A stretch of DNA of 64,000 nt, taken from the NCBI RefSeq assembly GCF_046614675.1, contig NZ_JBKKJT010000001.1:1054001-1118000 (forward strand), written 5' to 3'. Below the pieces are notes generated by a model. That model was not told where the DNA came from. It saw nothing but the letters and a program-made list of their open reading frames with translations, and ran no database searches. A program made the position numbers and the translations under genes. This DNA comes from Chryseobacterium cupriresistens (lineage in GTDB: Bacteria; Bacteroidota; Bacteroidia; Flavobacteriales; Weeksellaceae). Positions within the stretch are counted from its first letter, which is position 1. Every line of letters begins with the position of its first letter. This document shows positions 1 through 7,999 of this stretch, piece after piece.

Positions 1-574
1 CAATCCATACACCTAATAAACCACCTAATGGATACGTGGTCATGTGAATACTGTCAGAATGGGTTTTCTGCTGGCTGCCATTGATAAAATTGATACTTTG
101 GAAAAGTTTGGATTTTCCGTCAAGCAAAACAGATAAAAATTCTAACAGTTCTTGATCACTTCCAATATTTTTAATGATTTCTGAATGATGGATCGCAAAC
201 ATCAGTTTTCCTCCGTATATAAATTTCAAAGTCCCATCCTTCATCAGTTTATCAATTTCAGTATTGATTTGATCTGCTGTTTCCGGACTAAGGAAATTTC
301 TCAGAATCATATACCCATTCTCATCATACTGAAGAGCACTTTCTTTATTTTCTTCAGAAAGCTTCTTAAAAAAAGGGGTTTCCTTCAATTTTGTATAATC
401 CAGTGTTCTTTCACTAGTTGGAAGATGAGCAAAATCTTTGCTTGAAATACTTGAAAAATAGTTCTTATTGATTCCGTATTTTTTATATAATGGAATATTA
501 TGCTTTAATTTATTCTTTTTAAACAAGTTATAAAGCATGTATGATAATTTGTACTGACGAATCTGTTGTAACAT
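1..574 (-). CDS. PhyH (phytanoyl-CoA dioxygenase)-like protein, C-terminus cut by window edge
   Basis: An open frame of 191 codons starts at ATG 574-572 and runs off the left edge without a stop. Near the end of the visible part is the pattern THSDSIHM followed by TYPLGGLLGVW, which fits the HxD iron-binding site of phytanoyl-CoA dioxygenase (PhyH) family Fe(II)/2-oxoglutarate oxygenases; the distal His and the Arg that binds 2-oxoglutarate would lie outside the window. The first 70 or so residues are basic and not recognised. It follows the FemAB-like gene by about 73 bases on the same strand and may be the last gene of that run. The substrate cannot be told from the sequence; in this family it is usually a lipid or small natural product. 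Confidence 0.7.
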   Translation of the reverse strand, partial: MLQQIRQYKLSYMLYNLFKKNKLKHNIPLYKKYGINKNYFSSISSKDFAHLPTSERTLDYTKLKETPFFKKLSEENKESALQYDENGYMILRNFLSPETADQINTEIDKLMKDGTLKFIYGGKLMFAIHHSEIIKNIGSDQELLEFLSVLLDGKSKLFQSINFINGSQQKTHSDSIHMTTYPLGGLLGVWI

Positions 575-647
575 AACTGTTTTACTAAGGATTTTATAAA
601 GTTACGGAATATTACTTAATTAGAACCAATCTAAACAATGCTTTTCA

Positions 648-1562
648 TCATAAAAAAGACTTTCCTCTTAATATAAGATACCCTAACTTTTTGAAAAGGT
701 TCTTTTTTGAATTCTCAATAATTCCGTAAGGCCTTAATTCCGGCCGGAATCCGCGGAAAAATTCCTCAATATTGGGGAGTTCTCCTCCTTCAAAATCAAA
801 TATATGAGTTTCAATATTCTCTTTAATGACATGATCAATCAATACGGATGCTCCTGATAATCTGACATAATTTTTATCATTAAAATTTCCTAAAAGCGCT
901 ACCATACCACAGTCCGTATAGGTAGCAATTATATTGATAATCTTATGCTGATAGTAAAATGCCGTAAATTTGAGGTAACCAAGATGATGAAAACTTTCAA
1001 AGATCCTCATGAATTCTCCGAGATCATTTTCTTTGCTCAACCCTATAGTATTCGCTTCAATAAAAGCTTTAGCTTTATCATAAGTGATTGTTTTAATTTC
1101 TGATTCTTTTAAAACACCTTCATCTAACCGAAGTTTTCTTTTTCTTTTGGGTGAGTATCTCGAATATACTTTCTCATAATCCTCAGGATACAGTAAAAAA
1201 TTCTTCTTGATTCTGATCTTTGTACGAAGCTGATTGACATCATTGAAAGGATATGCCCTGATCATATAGTTTTTTTCCAGATATTCCAGAAAAGCCTCAT
1301 TAAGATCCACATCATCTTTAACGGAAAAAACACCAAGCTGCTGACAAAGCTTAGGGTTATGCACGATTTTCAGCCCATATTTTCTTACGAAAGGAACAGG
1401 CATTACTGCTTGGTAATCTTTATAAACAAGAATTTCCCAGGGCATTGTAGAAGTAGTATCTAAGAAATGCTTTGTAGCAGAATATTTTCTCTGCTCGGAA
1501 TTTTCTAAACACTGAGCATATTTTACAAAGTCAATTTCATGGTATTTTAATCTTCTAATCAT
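648..1562 (-). CDS. FemAB/GNAT-fold acyltransferase-like protein (hypothetical)
   Basis: A 304-aa soluble protein with no signal peptide or membrane segment. The middle part, with a basic RYSPKRKRKLR stretch near residue 135 and a C-terminal half with GYLKFTAFYY, MVALLGNF and LIDHVIKEN, resembles the duplicated acyl-CoA N-acyltransferase fold of FemAB/BioF2-like proteins, where such segments bind acyl donors. This is recognition by pattern, not by a diagnostic motif. The start codon overlaps the radC stop by four bases (ATGA type), so translation is probably coupled to radC. Neighbours are an L,D-transpeptidase and a PhyH-like gene, which would suit an envelope or lipid modification role, but this is inference. 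Confidence 0.6.
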   Translation of the reverse strand: MIRRLKYHEIDFVKYAQCLENSEQRKYSATKHFLDTTSTMPWEILVYKDYQAVMPVPFVRKYGLKIVHNPKLCQQLGVFSVKDDVDLNEAFLEYLEKNYMIRAYPFNDVNQLRTKIRIKKNFLLYPEDYEKVYSRYSPKRKRKLRLDEGVLKESEIKTITYDKAKAFIEANTIGLSKENDLGEFMRIFESFHHLGYLKFTAFYYQHKIINIIATYTDCGMVALLGNFNDKNYVRLSGASVLIDHVIKENIETHIFDFEGGELPNIEEFFRGFRPELRPYGIIENSKKNLFKKLGYLILRGKSFL

Positions 1563-2236
1563 AACAATCCTGCGTCCGAGAAACTAAAATAAGCATCCTG
1601 CGTGACAATAATATGGTCTAAAAGCTGAATACTTAGTGTATTTCCTGCTTCTTTTATTTTCTGTGTGATATTGATGTCTTCCCGGCTTGGTTTTAAGCTT
1701 CCGGAAGGGTGATTGTGGGCAATGATAATGCCGGTTGAAAAATGATCCAGTGCGGCTTTATAAAGAGTTCTTACATCTACAATAGACTGGCTGATTCCTC
1801 CCTGGGTAAGCTGGGAAACATGAATCACTTTATTACTGTTGTTAAGGAAAATCGCCCAGAATTCTTCTGTTCTCAGGTCAGAGAGCTGGTTTCTGAGAAT
1901 GACATAGGCATCGTGACTGTTTCCAATCACCGTTTTTTCAGGAATTTCCTGAACAGCTCTTCTTTTTCCGATCTCTAAAGCTGTAATGATTGAAATAGCT
2001 TTTGCAGCACCAATTCCTTTGAATTTCATCAGGTCTTTAACGGATAGCAAACTTAGCTGATGCCAGTTGTTATTGACAGAATTCAGAATTTTTCTTGCAA
2101 GCTCTACAGCATTCTCATCCCTGTTTCCACTTCCCATAATAATTGCCAACAGCTCAGAATCCGAAAGTGAGCTCTTGCCTTTCTGCAAAAACTTTTCTCT
2201 GGGTCTGTCATCTTCTGCAAGAAATTTTATAGCCAT
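1559..2236 (-). CDS. radC: RadC family JAB-domain protein
   Basis: The 225-aa protein has the full RadC layout. A helix-hairpin-helix (FKGIGAAKA, about residues 72-80) comes before a JAB/MPN metalloprotease-like domain carrying HNHPSG (174-179) and the downstream Asp of SREDI, which together make the zinc-binding JAMM signature. Length matches the family (about 220-230 aa). RadC was named for DNA repair, but the family's role is unsettled; many members sit in mobile regions, whereas this one is in a housekeeping run. It starts 16 bases after the L,D-transpeptidase gene and overlaps the next gene by four bases, which points to an operon. Confidence 0.95.
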   Translation of the reverse strand: MAIKFLAEDDRPREKFLQKGKSSLSDSELLAIIMGSGNRDENAVELARKILNSVNNNWHQLSLLSVKDLMKFKGIGAAKAISIITALEIGKRRAVQEIPEKTVIGNSHDAYVILRNQLSDLRTEEFWAIFLNNSNKVIHVSQLTQGGISQSIVDVRTLYKAALDHFSTGIIIAHNHPSGSLKPSREDINITQKIKEAGNTLSIQLLDHIIVTQDAYFSFSDAGLL

Positions 2237-2252
2237 GGAAAGGAATTATAAG

Positions 2253-2831
2253 TTAATAGAATGCATATAAGATGATCGGCTTCTTCGACTGATCAATATA
2301 TTTTGCCGTCTCTTTAAAAGCATTTACCGAAAGCATAGGACAGCCTAAACTTAAACATGCAGGATTCCGGGATTCAGTATCCGGAATACATCCGTACGAA
2401 TGGAGAACAATGGCTCTCTGCATAGCATTACTGTTGGTAGAATCCAGACCTGCCAGCCGATACGCTTTACCAAATTTTCCTACATAGCTTTCTCCAATAG
2501 CATATTTTCCAAGGGATGACTGGTAAGATCCTTCAATATTACTGAATTTTAAAGCATCTGACTTTGGAATAACTGAACCTGAACCATGAGAGACAACAGC
2601 CTGCTGTACGATTGTATTGTTTTTCAGGTTATAAATAAAATAGCGATACTTTCCTGAAGGGATTTTAAAGTTGATAAAAACAGCCAGTTCCTGATTGTAC
2701 TCTTTTCCTTTAATATAATTTTTAATCTCCGAAATCCTTGCCTGAGGAATACCCAATGGATTCAACTGCTGGGAGTCAGCTTTTGAACAGGAAATTACTA
2801 TTAAAAAAAGAAAAACAAAGTGTTTCATCAT
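2253..2831 (-). CDS. Murein L,D-transpeptidase catalytic-domain lipoprotein (YkuD_2 type)
   Basis: A 192-aa exported protein. The N-terminus is a short hydrophobic signal with a lipobox VISC ending at Cys15, so the mature protein is probably a lipoprotein of the periplasmic face of the cell envelope. The catalytic core has His144 in LHSYGC and SLGCP (161-165), the pattern of the YkuD_2 branch of L,D-transpeptidases, in which a Cys forms the acyl-enzyme with peptidoglycan stem peptides. Two further Cys (148 and 159) are conserved in this branch as far as is known. It lies 16 bases downstream of the lolD-like gene and 16 bases upstream of radC. The precise crosslinking or anchoring role is not visible. 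Confidence 0.88.
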   Translation of the reverse strand: MMKHFVFLFLIVISCSKADSQQLNPLGIPQARISEIKNYIKGKEYNQELAVFINFKIPSGKYRYFIYNLKNNTIVQQAVVSHGSGSVIPKSDALKFSNIEGSYQSSLGKYAIGESYVGKFGKAYRLAGLDSTNSNAMQRAIVLHSYGCIPDTESRNPACLSLGCPMLSVNAFKETAKYIDQSKKPIILYAFY

Positions 2832-2847
2832 CCGGTTTTGTATACTG

Positions 2848-3516
2848 CTACTCTATGATCATTCCGTCTTTCATAACAAGCTTACGGTCTGTAATTTCTG
2901 CAAGATTAGGGTTATGGGTTACAATAACAAAAGTCTGGTTGTATTTGTCTCTCAGATCGAAAAACAATCTGTGAAGATCATCCGCATTCTTGGAATCCAG
3001 GTTACCTGTAGGCTCATCCGCAAAAATGATTTTCGGTGAATTGATTAAAGCCCTTGCCACCGCTACCCTTTGCGCTTCTCCACCAGAAAGCTGGTTGGGT
3101 TTATGATTCAGTCTTTGCTCTATCTTCAGATCTTCAAATAAAGCATAAGCCTTTTCGATAGCTTCTCTTTCGTTGGCTCCTGCTATTTTTGTCGGAAGCA
3201 ATACGTTTTCCAACGCGGTAAACTCCGGAAGAAGCTGATGAAACTGAAATACGAAACCGATATTCTGATTTCTGAATTTTGAAAGCTGCTTATCATTCAT
3301 ATTGATAAATGATTCACCTGCTATTTCAATTTCAGTATCGTATTTAACGGACTGGGTGGGATGATCCAGTGTTCCTAAAATCTGCAGCAGTGTAGATTTA
3401 CCTGCTCCTGATTCTCCTACAATAGAAACCACTTCTCCTGTTTTGATATGAATATCAACTCCTTTCAGTACCTCTAAATTCCCATAAGATTTATGGATAT
3501 TTCTTGCTTTAATCAT
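2848..3516 (-). CDS. lolD: LolD-like ABC transporter ATP-binding protein
   Basis: The 222-aa protein is a single ABC ATPase. Visible motifs are Walker A GESGAGKST (34-42), Q-loop FVFQFHQLLPEF (88-99), signature LSGGEAQ (143-149), Walker B IIFADEP (163-169) and an H-loop His in VTHNP. The Q-loop and signature are typical of the LolD/MacB/FtsE group, where the ATPase drives extraction of lipoproteins or related substrates from the inner membrane. No LolC/E permease is next to it, so the substrate is uncertain. It is the first gene of a close minus-strand run leading to an L,D-transpeptidase lipoprotein and radC. Confidence 0.88.
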   Translation of the reverse strand: MIKARNIHKSYGNLEVLKGVDIHIKTGEVVSIVGESGAGKSTLLQILGTLDHPTQSVKYDTEIEIAGESFINMNDKQLSKFRNQNIGFVFQFHQLLPEFTALENVLLPTKIAGANEREAIEKAYALFEDLKIEQRLNHKPNQLSGGEAQRVAVARALINSPKIIFADEPTGNLDSKNADDLHRLFFDLRDKYNQTFVIVTHNPNLAEITDRKLVMKDGMIIE

Positions 3517-3548
3517 GATTCAAAAATAGTGAATTGCCTGCAAATAAA

Positions 3549-3570
3549 AAACCGCTTTTTGAAGCGGTTT
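3549..3570. terminator. Hairpin terminator upstream of the lolD-like gene
   Basis: A perfect 9-bp stem (AAACCGCTT / AAGCGGTTT) with a 4-base loop, flanked by A-rich DNA on the left and T-rich DNA on the right. It lies between the E2 gene end and the lolD-like start and can serve as a second terminator for E2 transcription. No gene was seen in the bases between this hairpin and the one at 3750. Confidence 0.7.
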
Positions 3571-3743
3571 GTATTTTATTTTACTTTTTGAATGTTTAGA
3601 TTCCGGCAATCTACTTATACAGTTCTTTTCTATTAATTTTTTAAATTATTACAGTCTTATTTTTTATAAAAATATTTGTACCAGAAGCTTTTTCTATACC
3701 TATAAGGTTTGTCATTCATCATCATTTCCATTTACCCAAAAAA

Positions 3744-3772
3744 ACAAAAAAACCTCCCAGTCCGGGAGGTTT
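3744..3772 (-). terminator. Rho-independent terminator of the PDH E2 gene
   Basis: An AACCTCCC / GGGAGGTT stem with a short loop, followed on the minus strand by a run of T (A-run on the plus strand at 3739-3750). It lies just after the E2 stop codon and fits intrinsic termination. Confidence 0.8.
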
Positions 3773-3793
3773 CAATATTTTCAATTCAGAAAA

Positions 3794-5389
3794 TTACAGT
3801 AACAATGTTAATGGACTTTCTAAATAGGTTCTTAAAGTTTGTAAGAACTGAGCACCCGTAGCACCGTCTACCACTCTGTGGTCACAAGCCAATGAAAGTT
3901 TCATAGTGTTTCCAACTACGATCTGACCATCTTTAACGATAGGTTTCTCGATAATCGCTCCTACTGAAAGGATAGCAGAGTTTGGCTGATTGATGATACT
4001 TGTAAACGTTTCAATTCCGAACATTCCTAAGTTGGAAATAGAGAATGTAGATCCTTCCATTTCGTTAGCCTTAAGACCTTTACTCTTAGCTCTTGATGCC
4101 ATATCTTTCACAGCTGCGGAAATCTGGGTATATGTCATCTGATCTGTATTTTTCAATACAGGAACTACCAATCCGTCCGGAATAGCTACTGCTACACCAA
4201 TATTGATATTTCCTCTGTGGATGATCTTATCACCGGCCCAGCTTGAATTTACCTGAGGGTGTTTTCTTAAAGCAATTGCAGTGGCTTTAATGATCATATC
4301 ATTGAAAGAGATCTTGGTATCCGGTAAAGAATTGATTTCTTTTCTGGCCTCAATTGCCTTATCCATATTGATCTCAACCATCAGATAGTAGTGAGGGGCA
4401 GTGAATTTACTTTCAGAAAGACGTTTTGCAATAATATTTCTTACCTGAGAGTTTGGAGTTTCTGTATCTTCACCCTGTACAAAGCTTACTGCAACAGGAG
4501 CAGCGCTTGCTGCAGGAGCTGAGGCAGCTGGTTTTGCAGCTGGCTGATAGTTTTCAATATCTTTTTTAACGATTCTTCCGTTTTCACCAGATCCCTGAAC
4601 ACTACTGATATCAACTCCTTTATCCTGAGCCATTTTCTTAGCCAGTGGAGAAATTGCCACTCTGTCAGAAGATGAAGAATTGGCAGCCGGAGCAGCTTTT
4701 TCTTCTGGTTTAGCTTCTGTTTTTTGTTCAGCTGGTTTTTCAGTTGACTGACCCGCAGCTTTTGGAGCCCCTACAGCGGAAACATCTGTTCCTGCAGGGC
4801 CAATGATTGCTAATACGGAATCAACCGGAGCAGCACCTCCTTCTTCTACACCTTGCTTCAATAGTACTCCATTGAATTCAGATTCGAAATCCTGTACCGC
4901 TTTATCTGTTTCGATCTCAGCAAGAAGATCTCCTTCTTTTACTGTATCACCTACATTTTTGTGCCATTTAGCCACCTTACCTTCTGTCATTGTATCAGAA
5001 AGTCTCGGCATTGTAATAATTTCAACTCCTGCCGGAACTTCTGCAGCAGCAGGCGCAGCAGTTTCTGCTTTAGGCTGTTCTTCTGATTTTTTTTCTTCAG
5101 TTGCAGCAGCGGGAGCAGCAGCCCCACCTGTCAATCCTGAAATATCTTCTCCTTCATTCCCGATAATAGCTAAAACAGAGTCTACAGCAGCAGCAGATCC
5201 TTCTTCTACACCTACGTATAAAAGAGTACCTTCTATTTCAGATTCGAAATCCTGAACTGCTTTATCAGTTTCAATTTCAGCTAAAATATCTCCTTCTTTT
5301 ACTTTATCTCCTACTTTTTTATGCCATTTGGCCACCTTACCTTCCGTCATTGTGTCGGACAGGCGGGGCATCGTAATTACTTCTGCCAT
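3794..5389 (-). CDS. pdhC: Pyruvate dehydrogenase complex E2, dihydrolipoamide acetyltransferase
   Basis: A 531-aa E2 subunit. Two lipoyl domains (about 1-78 and 122-198) each carry the lipoylated lysine in ETDKA (Lys43 and Lys163). They are joined by Ala/Pro/Glu-rich linkers that act as swinging arms. A peripheral subunit-binding domain follows (about 245-280), then the catalytic acetyltransferase domain to the end with the active-site motif DHRVVDG near 505. It passes acetyl groups from E1 to CoA in the pyruvate dehydrogenase core, in the cytoplasm. Two lipoyl domains instead of one is common in this phylum. It follows pdhA by 84 bases on the same strand; E1beta and E3 are not in the window. 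Confidence 0.97.
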   Translation of the reverse strand: MAEVITMPRLSDTMTEGKVAKWHKKVGDKVKEGDILAEIETDKAVQDFESEIEGTLLYVGVEEGSAAAVDSVLAIIGNEGEDISGLTGGAAAPAAATEEKKSEEQPKAETAAPAAAEVPAGVEIITMPRLSDTMTEGKVAKWHKNVGDTVKEGDLLAEIETDKAVQDFESEFNGVLLKQGVEEGGAAPVDSVLAIIGPAGTDVSAVGAPKAAGQSTEKPAEQKTEAKPEEKAAPAANSSSSDRVAISPLAKKMAQDKGVDISSVQGSGENGRIVKKDIENYQPAAKPAASAPAASAAPVAVSFVQGEDTETPNSQVRNIIAKRLSESKFTAPHYYLMVEINMDKAIEARKEINSLPDTKISFNDMIIKATAIALRKHPQVNSSWAGDKIIHRGNINIGVAVAIPDGLVVPVLKNTDQMTYTQISAAVKDMASRAKSKGLKANEMEGSTFSISNLGMFGIETFTSIINQPNSAILSVGAIIEKPIVKDGQIVVGNTMKLSLACDHRVVDGATGAQFLQTLRTYLESPLTLLL

Positions 5390-5399
5390 AATCTATATT

Positions 5400-5465
5400 G
5401 ATTTGAGATTCGAGATTTGAGATTTGAGATTTCAGAAATTTCAAACTTCAAATTTCAAATTAATT
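5400..5465. repeat. Simple direct/inverted repeat tract between pdhA and E2
   Basis: Three to four tandem copies of GAGATTT (with one GAGATTC variant) are followed by TTTCAAA/CTTCAAA copies that are near reverse complements of the first half. The tract could fold into an imperfect hairpin in the pdhA-E2 mRNA. Whether it separates expression of the two genes or is inert is not visible. Confidence 0.6.
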
Positions 5466-5473
5466 TTTATTTT

Positions 5474-6475
5474 TTAGTTTTCTAATTTGTCTAGGAATGG
5501 ATAGTCTTCCTGAGCATATACATACTCATAGATTTTTTCTGCATCAGGATACGGAGAGTTTTCCATAAATTCGATACACTCTTCAACAAAGTCTCTGGAC
5601 TTGTTATCGATAGCTTCCAATTCTGTTTCTGTAGCCCATCCGTTTTCTAAAATTCTATGTTTTATCAATTCGATCGGGTCATCATTTTTATGAAGAGCTA
5701 CTTCTTCTTTAGATCTGTATGGCTCAGCATCAGACATTGAGTGTCCTCTGTAACGGTAAGTTCTTGCTTCAATAAATGTAGGTCCGTCTCCTCTTCTTGC
5801 TCTTTCAATAGCTTCGTAAGCAGCTTCTGCTACTTTCTCAGGATCCATTGCATCTACAGCAAGGCAAGGCATTTCGTATCCTAAACCTAATTTATAGATA
5901 TCTTCGTGGTTGGCAGTTCTTTTTACAGAAGTTCCCATTGCATATTGGTTGTTTTCCACAACAAATACTACCGGAAGTTTCCAGTTCATTGCCATATTGA
6001 AAGTTTCATGTAAAGAACCTTGTCTTGCAGCACCATCTCCAAAGAAACAGATGTTTACAGCTTTTCTGTCGAAATATTTATCAGCAAAAGCAATACCTGC
6101 ACCTAAAGGAATTTGTCCTCCAACGATACCATGTCCTCCGTAAAAACGGTGTTCTTTACTGAAAATGTGCATAGATCCACCCATACCTCCGGATGTCCCT
6201 GTAGCTTTACCACAAAGTTCTGCCATGATTCTTTTAGGATCCACACCCATCGCCATTGGATGAATGTGACATCTGTAAGCAGTAATCATACTGTCCTTTG
6301 TCAGATCCATTGCATGTGTAAACCCGGCAGGGATAGCTTCCTGACCGTTATACAAATGTAAAAATCCTCTGATCTTTTGTTTTAGGTAAAGAGAACGGCA
6401 TTTGTCTTCAAACCTTCTCCACATTGTCATATCTTCATACCACTTCAGGTATACCTCTTTAGAAAATTCTTTCAT
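5474..6475 (-). CDS. pdhA: Pyruvate dehydrogenase E1 component, alpha subunit
   Basis: The 333-aa protein matches E1alpha in length and motifs. The thiamine diphosphate motif starts at GDG (146-148) and ends at NN (175-176); the conserved GGSMH segment lies near 99-103 and the phosphorylation-loop sequence YRGHSMSD is present near 240. It decarboxylates pyruvate and reductively acetylates the E2 lipoyl arms. E1beta must be encoded elsewhere, which is usual in flavobacteria. A TAATTTTG -7 box lies about 40 bases upstream, so pdhA probably heads a pdhA-E2 transcript that ends at the hairpins near 3750 and 3549. Confidence 0.97.
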   Translation of the reverse strand: MKEFSKEVYLKWYEDMTMWRRFEDKCRSLYLKQKIRGFLHLYNGQEAIPAGFTHAMDLTKDSMITAYRCHIHPMAMGVDPKRIMAELCGKATGTSGGMGGSMHIFSKEHRFYGGHGIVGGQIPLGAGIAFADKYFDRKAVNICFFGDGAARQGSLHETFNMAMNWKLPVVFVVENNQYAMGTSVKRTANHEDIYKLGLGYEMPCLAVDAMDPEKVAEAAYEAIERARRGDGPTFIEARTYRYRGHSMSDAEPYRSKEEVALHKNDDPIELIKHRILENGWATETELEAIDNKSRDFVEECIEFMENSPYPDAEKIYEYVYAQEDYPFLDKLEN

Positions 6476-6512
6476 GTGTTAGCTCTTGCTTTTTTATGAT
6501 GAAATAGTTGAG

Positions 6513-6520
6513 CAAAATTA
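6513..6520 (-). promoter_or_regulatory. -7 box upstream of pdhA
   Basis: TAATTTTG on the minus strand matches the flavobacterial consensus TAnnTTTG and would place transcription start about 30 bases before the pdhA ATG. No clear -33 TTG/TTTG was seen at the usual distance, so confidence is moderate. Confidence 0.5.
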
Positions 6521-6792
6521 TGAAAAAAACTTTGTTTTTATTCTATACATAGATAACTTTTCGATTTTTCTGTAAAATCTACTTGCAGGCCGGACGGATT
6601 ATTCTTAATTTTCGAGCCTTTGAAACTCTCATAAAGCAACCTTTTATTAATCATTTTCTTATCATGACAGCTAAGCAATCAGCCTGTTAATGTGGCTTTT
6701 CCGAAATTACAATCAAGATAAAAATACAGGGAAATGATTATGCTTCACTCTCCATTTCCTTCCCCTTTAATTATCGTTAATATATCTTTTGG
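6521..6792. other. Intergenic region between pdhA and the NIPSNAP gene
   Basis: AT-rich sequence without a credible reading frame, RNA gene or strong hairpin. It contains the 5' side of the pdhA promoter and the 3' end of the NIPSNAP locus; nothing else was recognised. Confidence 0.5.
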
Positions 6793-7221
6793 TTATTTCA
6801 ATAGCTTTTTTTTCGGAGAAAAACCGGTAAGTTTGAGCGTTCTGTCTTCAATTTCATTAACAAAATTGCCATATTGGCTGGCTGTTCTTGCTTTAATTTC
6901 CTTCCATTCCTGATCTGCCAAAAATCCTTCCCAGGCCGTTTTCATAGTGGCTTCATCTTTCCATTCAAGCAGATAAACAAATTCTGTTTTATCTTTAAAT
7001 TCCGACTCCCAGATAGACACAATGGTAAACCCATATTTTTTCATTATTCTCAGAGCATGATCTCTGAAACGGTCCAGAAAAACCTGCTTGTTCTCTTTGG
7101 GAATTTCATAAATTCTTAATTGATGTACAGGTGGCGGCGAAGAAATATTTTTCCGTGAAAACCTTTTGTCCGAAAGTAAAAAATCCTAAGATAACCAATA
7201 CGAATGTGAATAGGTGTTCAT
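6793..7221 (-). pseudogene. NIPSNAP family gene with two apparent compensating frameshifts near its 5' end
   Basis: The intact 3' part encodes a NIPSNAP domain (stress-associated ferredoxin-like alpha/beta barrel fold). The only ATG in that frame, at 7044, would drop the first strand, because the family's opening PPPVHQLRIYEIP lies upstream in the same frame, back to an in-frame TAG at about 7188. A hydrophobic signal peptide with the typical end (VILGFFTFGQK) lies over the same stretch but in another frame. An ATG at 7221 starts yet another short piece in the domain frame. One base lost near 7205 and one gained near 7135 would join ATG, signal peptide and domain into one exported protein of about 140 aa. 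It is either a true pseudogene or two sequence errors; a short functional product from 7044 is less likely. Confidence 0.6.
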
Positions 7222-7342
7222 AATAATGATGATTAAACTGATCAATTAAAAGTAAAACATTTCCTGCAAAATTTAATATTAATCTAAAAAAGTAAAAAAA
7301 GCTTAGCGCATTTATCCATCAAATTCAACCGGCTTCTTCCCC

Positions 7343-7372
7343 TTGTTTTTTGATGTTATAATGGTATATTTG
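7343..7372 (+). promoter_or_regulatory. Promoter of the PAP2-like/BlaI-like/DUF4153 operon
   Basis: TTG at 7343-7345, then exactly 19 bases, then TATATTTG at 7365-7372. This matches the flavobacterial -33/-7 consensus (TTG-N17-23-TAnnTTTG). The ATG follows 16 bases after the box. Confidence 0.75.
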
Positions 7373-7388
7373 ACCTTTAAACTTGATT

Positions 7389-7991
7389 ATGGAAGAAAAA
7401 CAGTCTTCATTATTACATAAAATTTCAAAAGTCATTTCTGATTTTTTTAACCCTTTAGTCTCTCTGATCATTTTCTTTACCTACATGAGCATCAGGGAAT
7501 ATTCTCTTAAGGATTCTATGCTGTATTTTCTGCCTGTATTATTAATGATCATTATTCCGGTTGTTGTATGGCTGGTATGGAATGTGAAAACGGGAAGATA
7601 TACCAATATGGATGTCTCCAATCGTGTTCAAAGGAAAACCTTGTATATATTTATTGCAGTATGCGTGATCATTTATCTTCTTTTCAATTATATTAAAAAC
7701 GGATATATTGATCTTGTCATGCTGTTTATTCTGGTGCTGCTTTTCGCCCTTCAGATCAGTAATCTTTTTATCAAAAGCTCGATGCATACAGCATTCAATA
7801 TATTTGTAGCAGCATTATTTTTCTCACTCGACTGGAAAATGGGTCTTGCGTGGCTGGGAATTGCTGTTTTGGTCGGAATTACCCGTATCATTTTAAAAAG
7901 ACATACCGTAAAAGAAGTATTTATGGGGGCTGGAATAGCTTTTTTGGTATCTTTTATCTATCTTTATTGCAATATTCAATTTCAACATTAG
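7389..7991 (+). CDS. PAP2-like integral membrane protein
   Basis: About 200 aa with five or six membrane segments. Near the C-terminus KSSMHTA and GITRIILKRHTVKEV correspond in order and spacing to the second and third motifs of the PAP2 (type 2 phosphatidic acid phosphatase) superfamily, whose usual forms are SGHT and SRxxxxxHxxxD. The Ser-Met-His and Arg-His residues are kept, while the final Asp is a Glu. The first PAP2 motif is not obvious, so it may be a lipid phosphatase or a degenerate relative. The ATG at 7389 was chosen over a TTG six bases earlier. The next gene starts 8 bases after its stop. Confidence 0.65.
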   Translation: MEEKQSSLLHKISKVISDFFNPLVSLIIFFTYMSIREYSLKDSMLYFLPVLLMIIIPVVVWLVWNVKTGRYTNMDVSNRVQRKTLYIFIAVCVIIYLLFNYIKNGYIDLVMLFILVLLFALQISNLFIKSSMHTAFNIFVAALFFSLDWKMGLAWLGIAVLVGITRIILKRHTVKEVFMGAGIAFLVSFIYLYCNIQFQH

Positions 7992-7999
7992 AATACTCT

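Noticed and set aside
185..445. Plus-strand reading frame of 86 codons
   Set aside because: It lies antisense inside the PhyH-like gene, has unlikely composition (Phe/Ile/Cys) and no promoter.
3569..3802. Plus-strand reading frame of 77 codons between lolD and E2
   Set aside because: It begins in a terminator hairpin, ends in another, and has low-complexity, aromatic-rich composition.
5400..5465. Attachment site or insertion remnant between pdhA and E2
   Set aside because: The tract is simple repeat with no flanking duplication or recombinase gene, so no mobile origin can be supported.
7850..7999. Longer start for the BlaI-like gene
   Set aside because: An extension would overlap the PAP2-like gene for about 140 bases in another frame and adds residues not seen in the family; ATG 8000 fits the winged-helix start.
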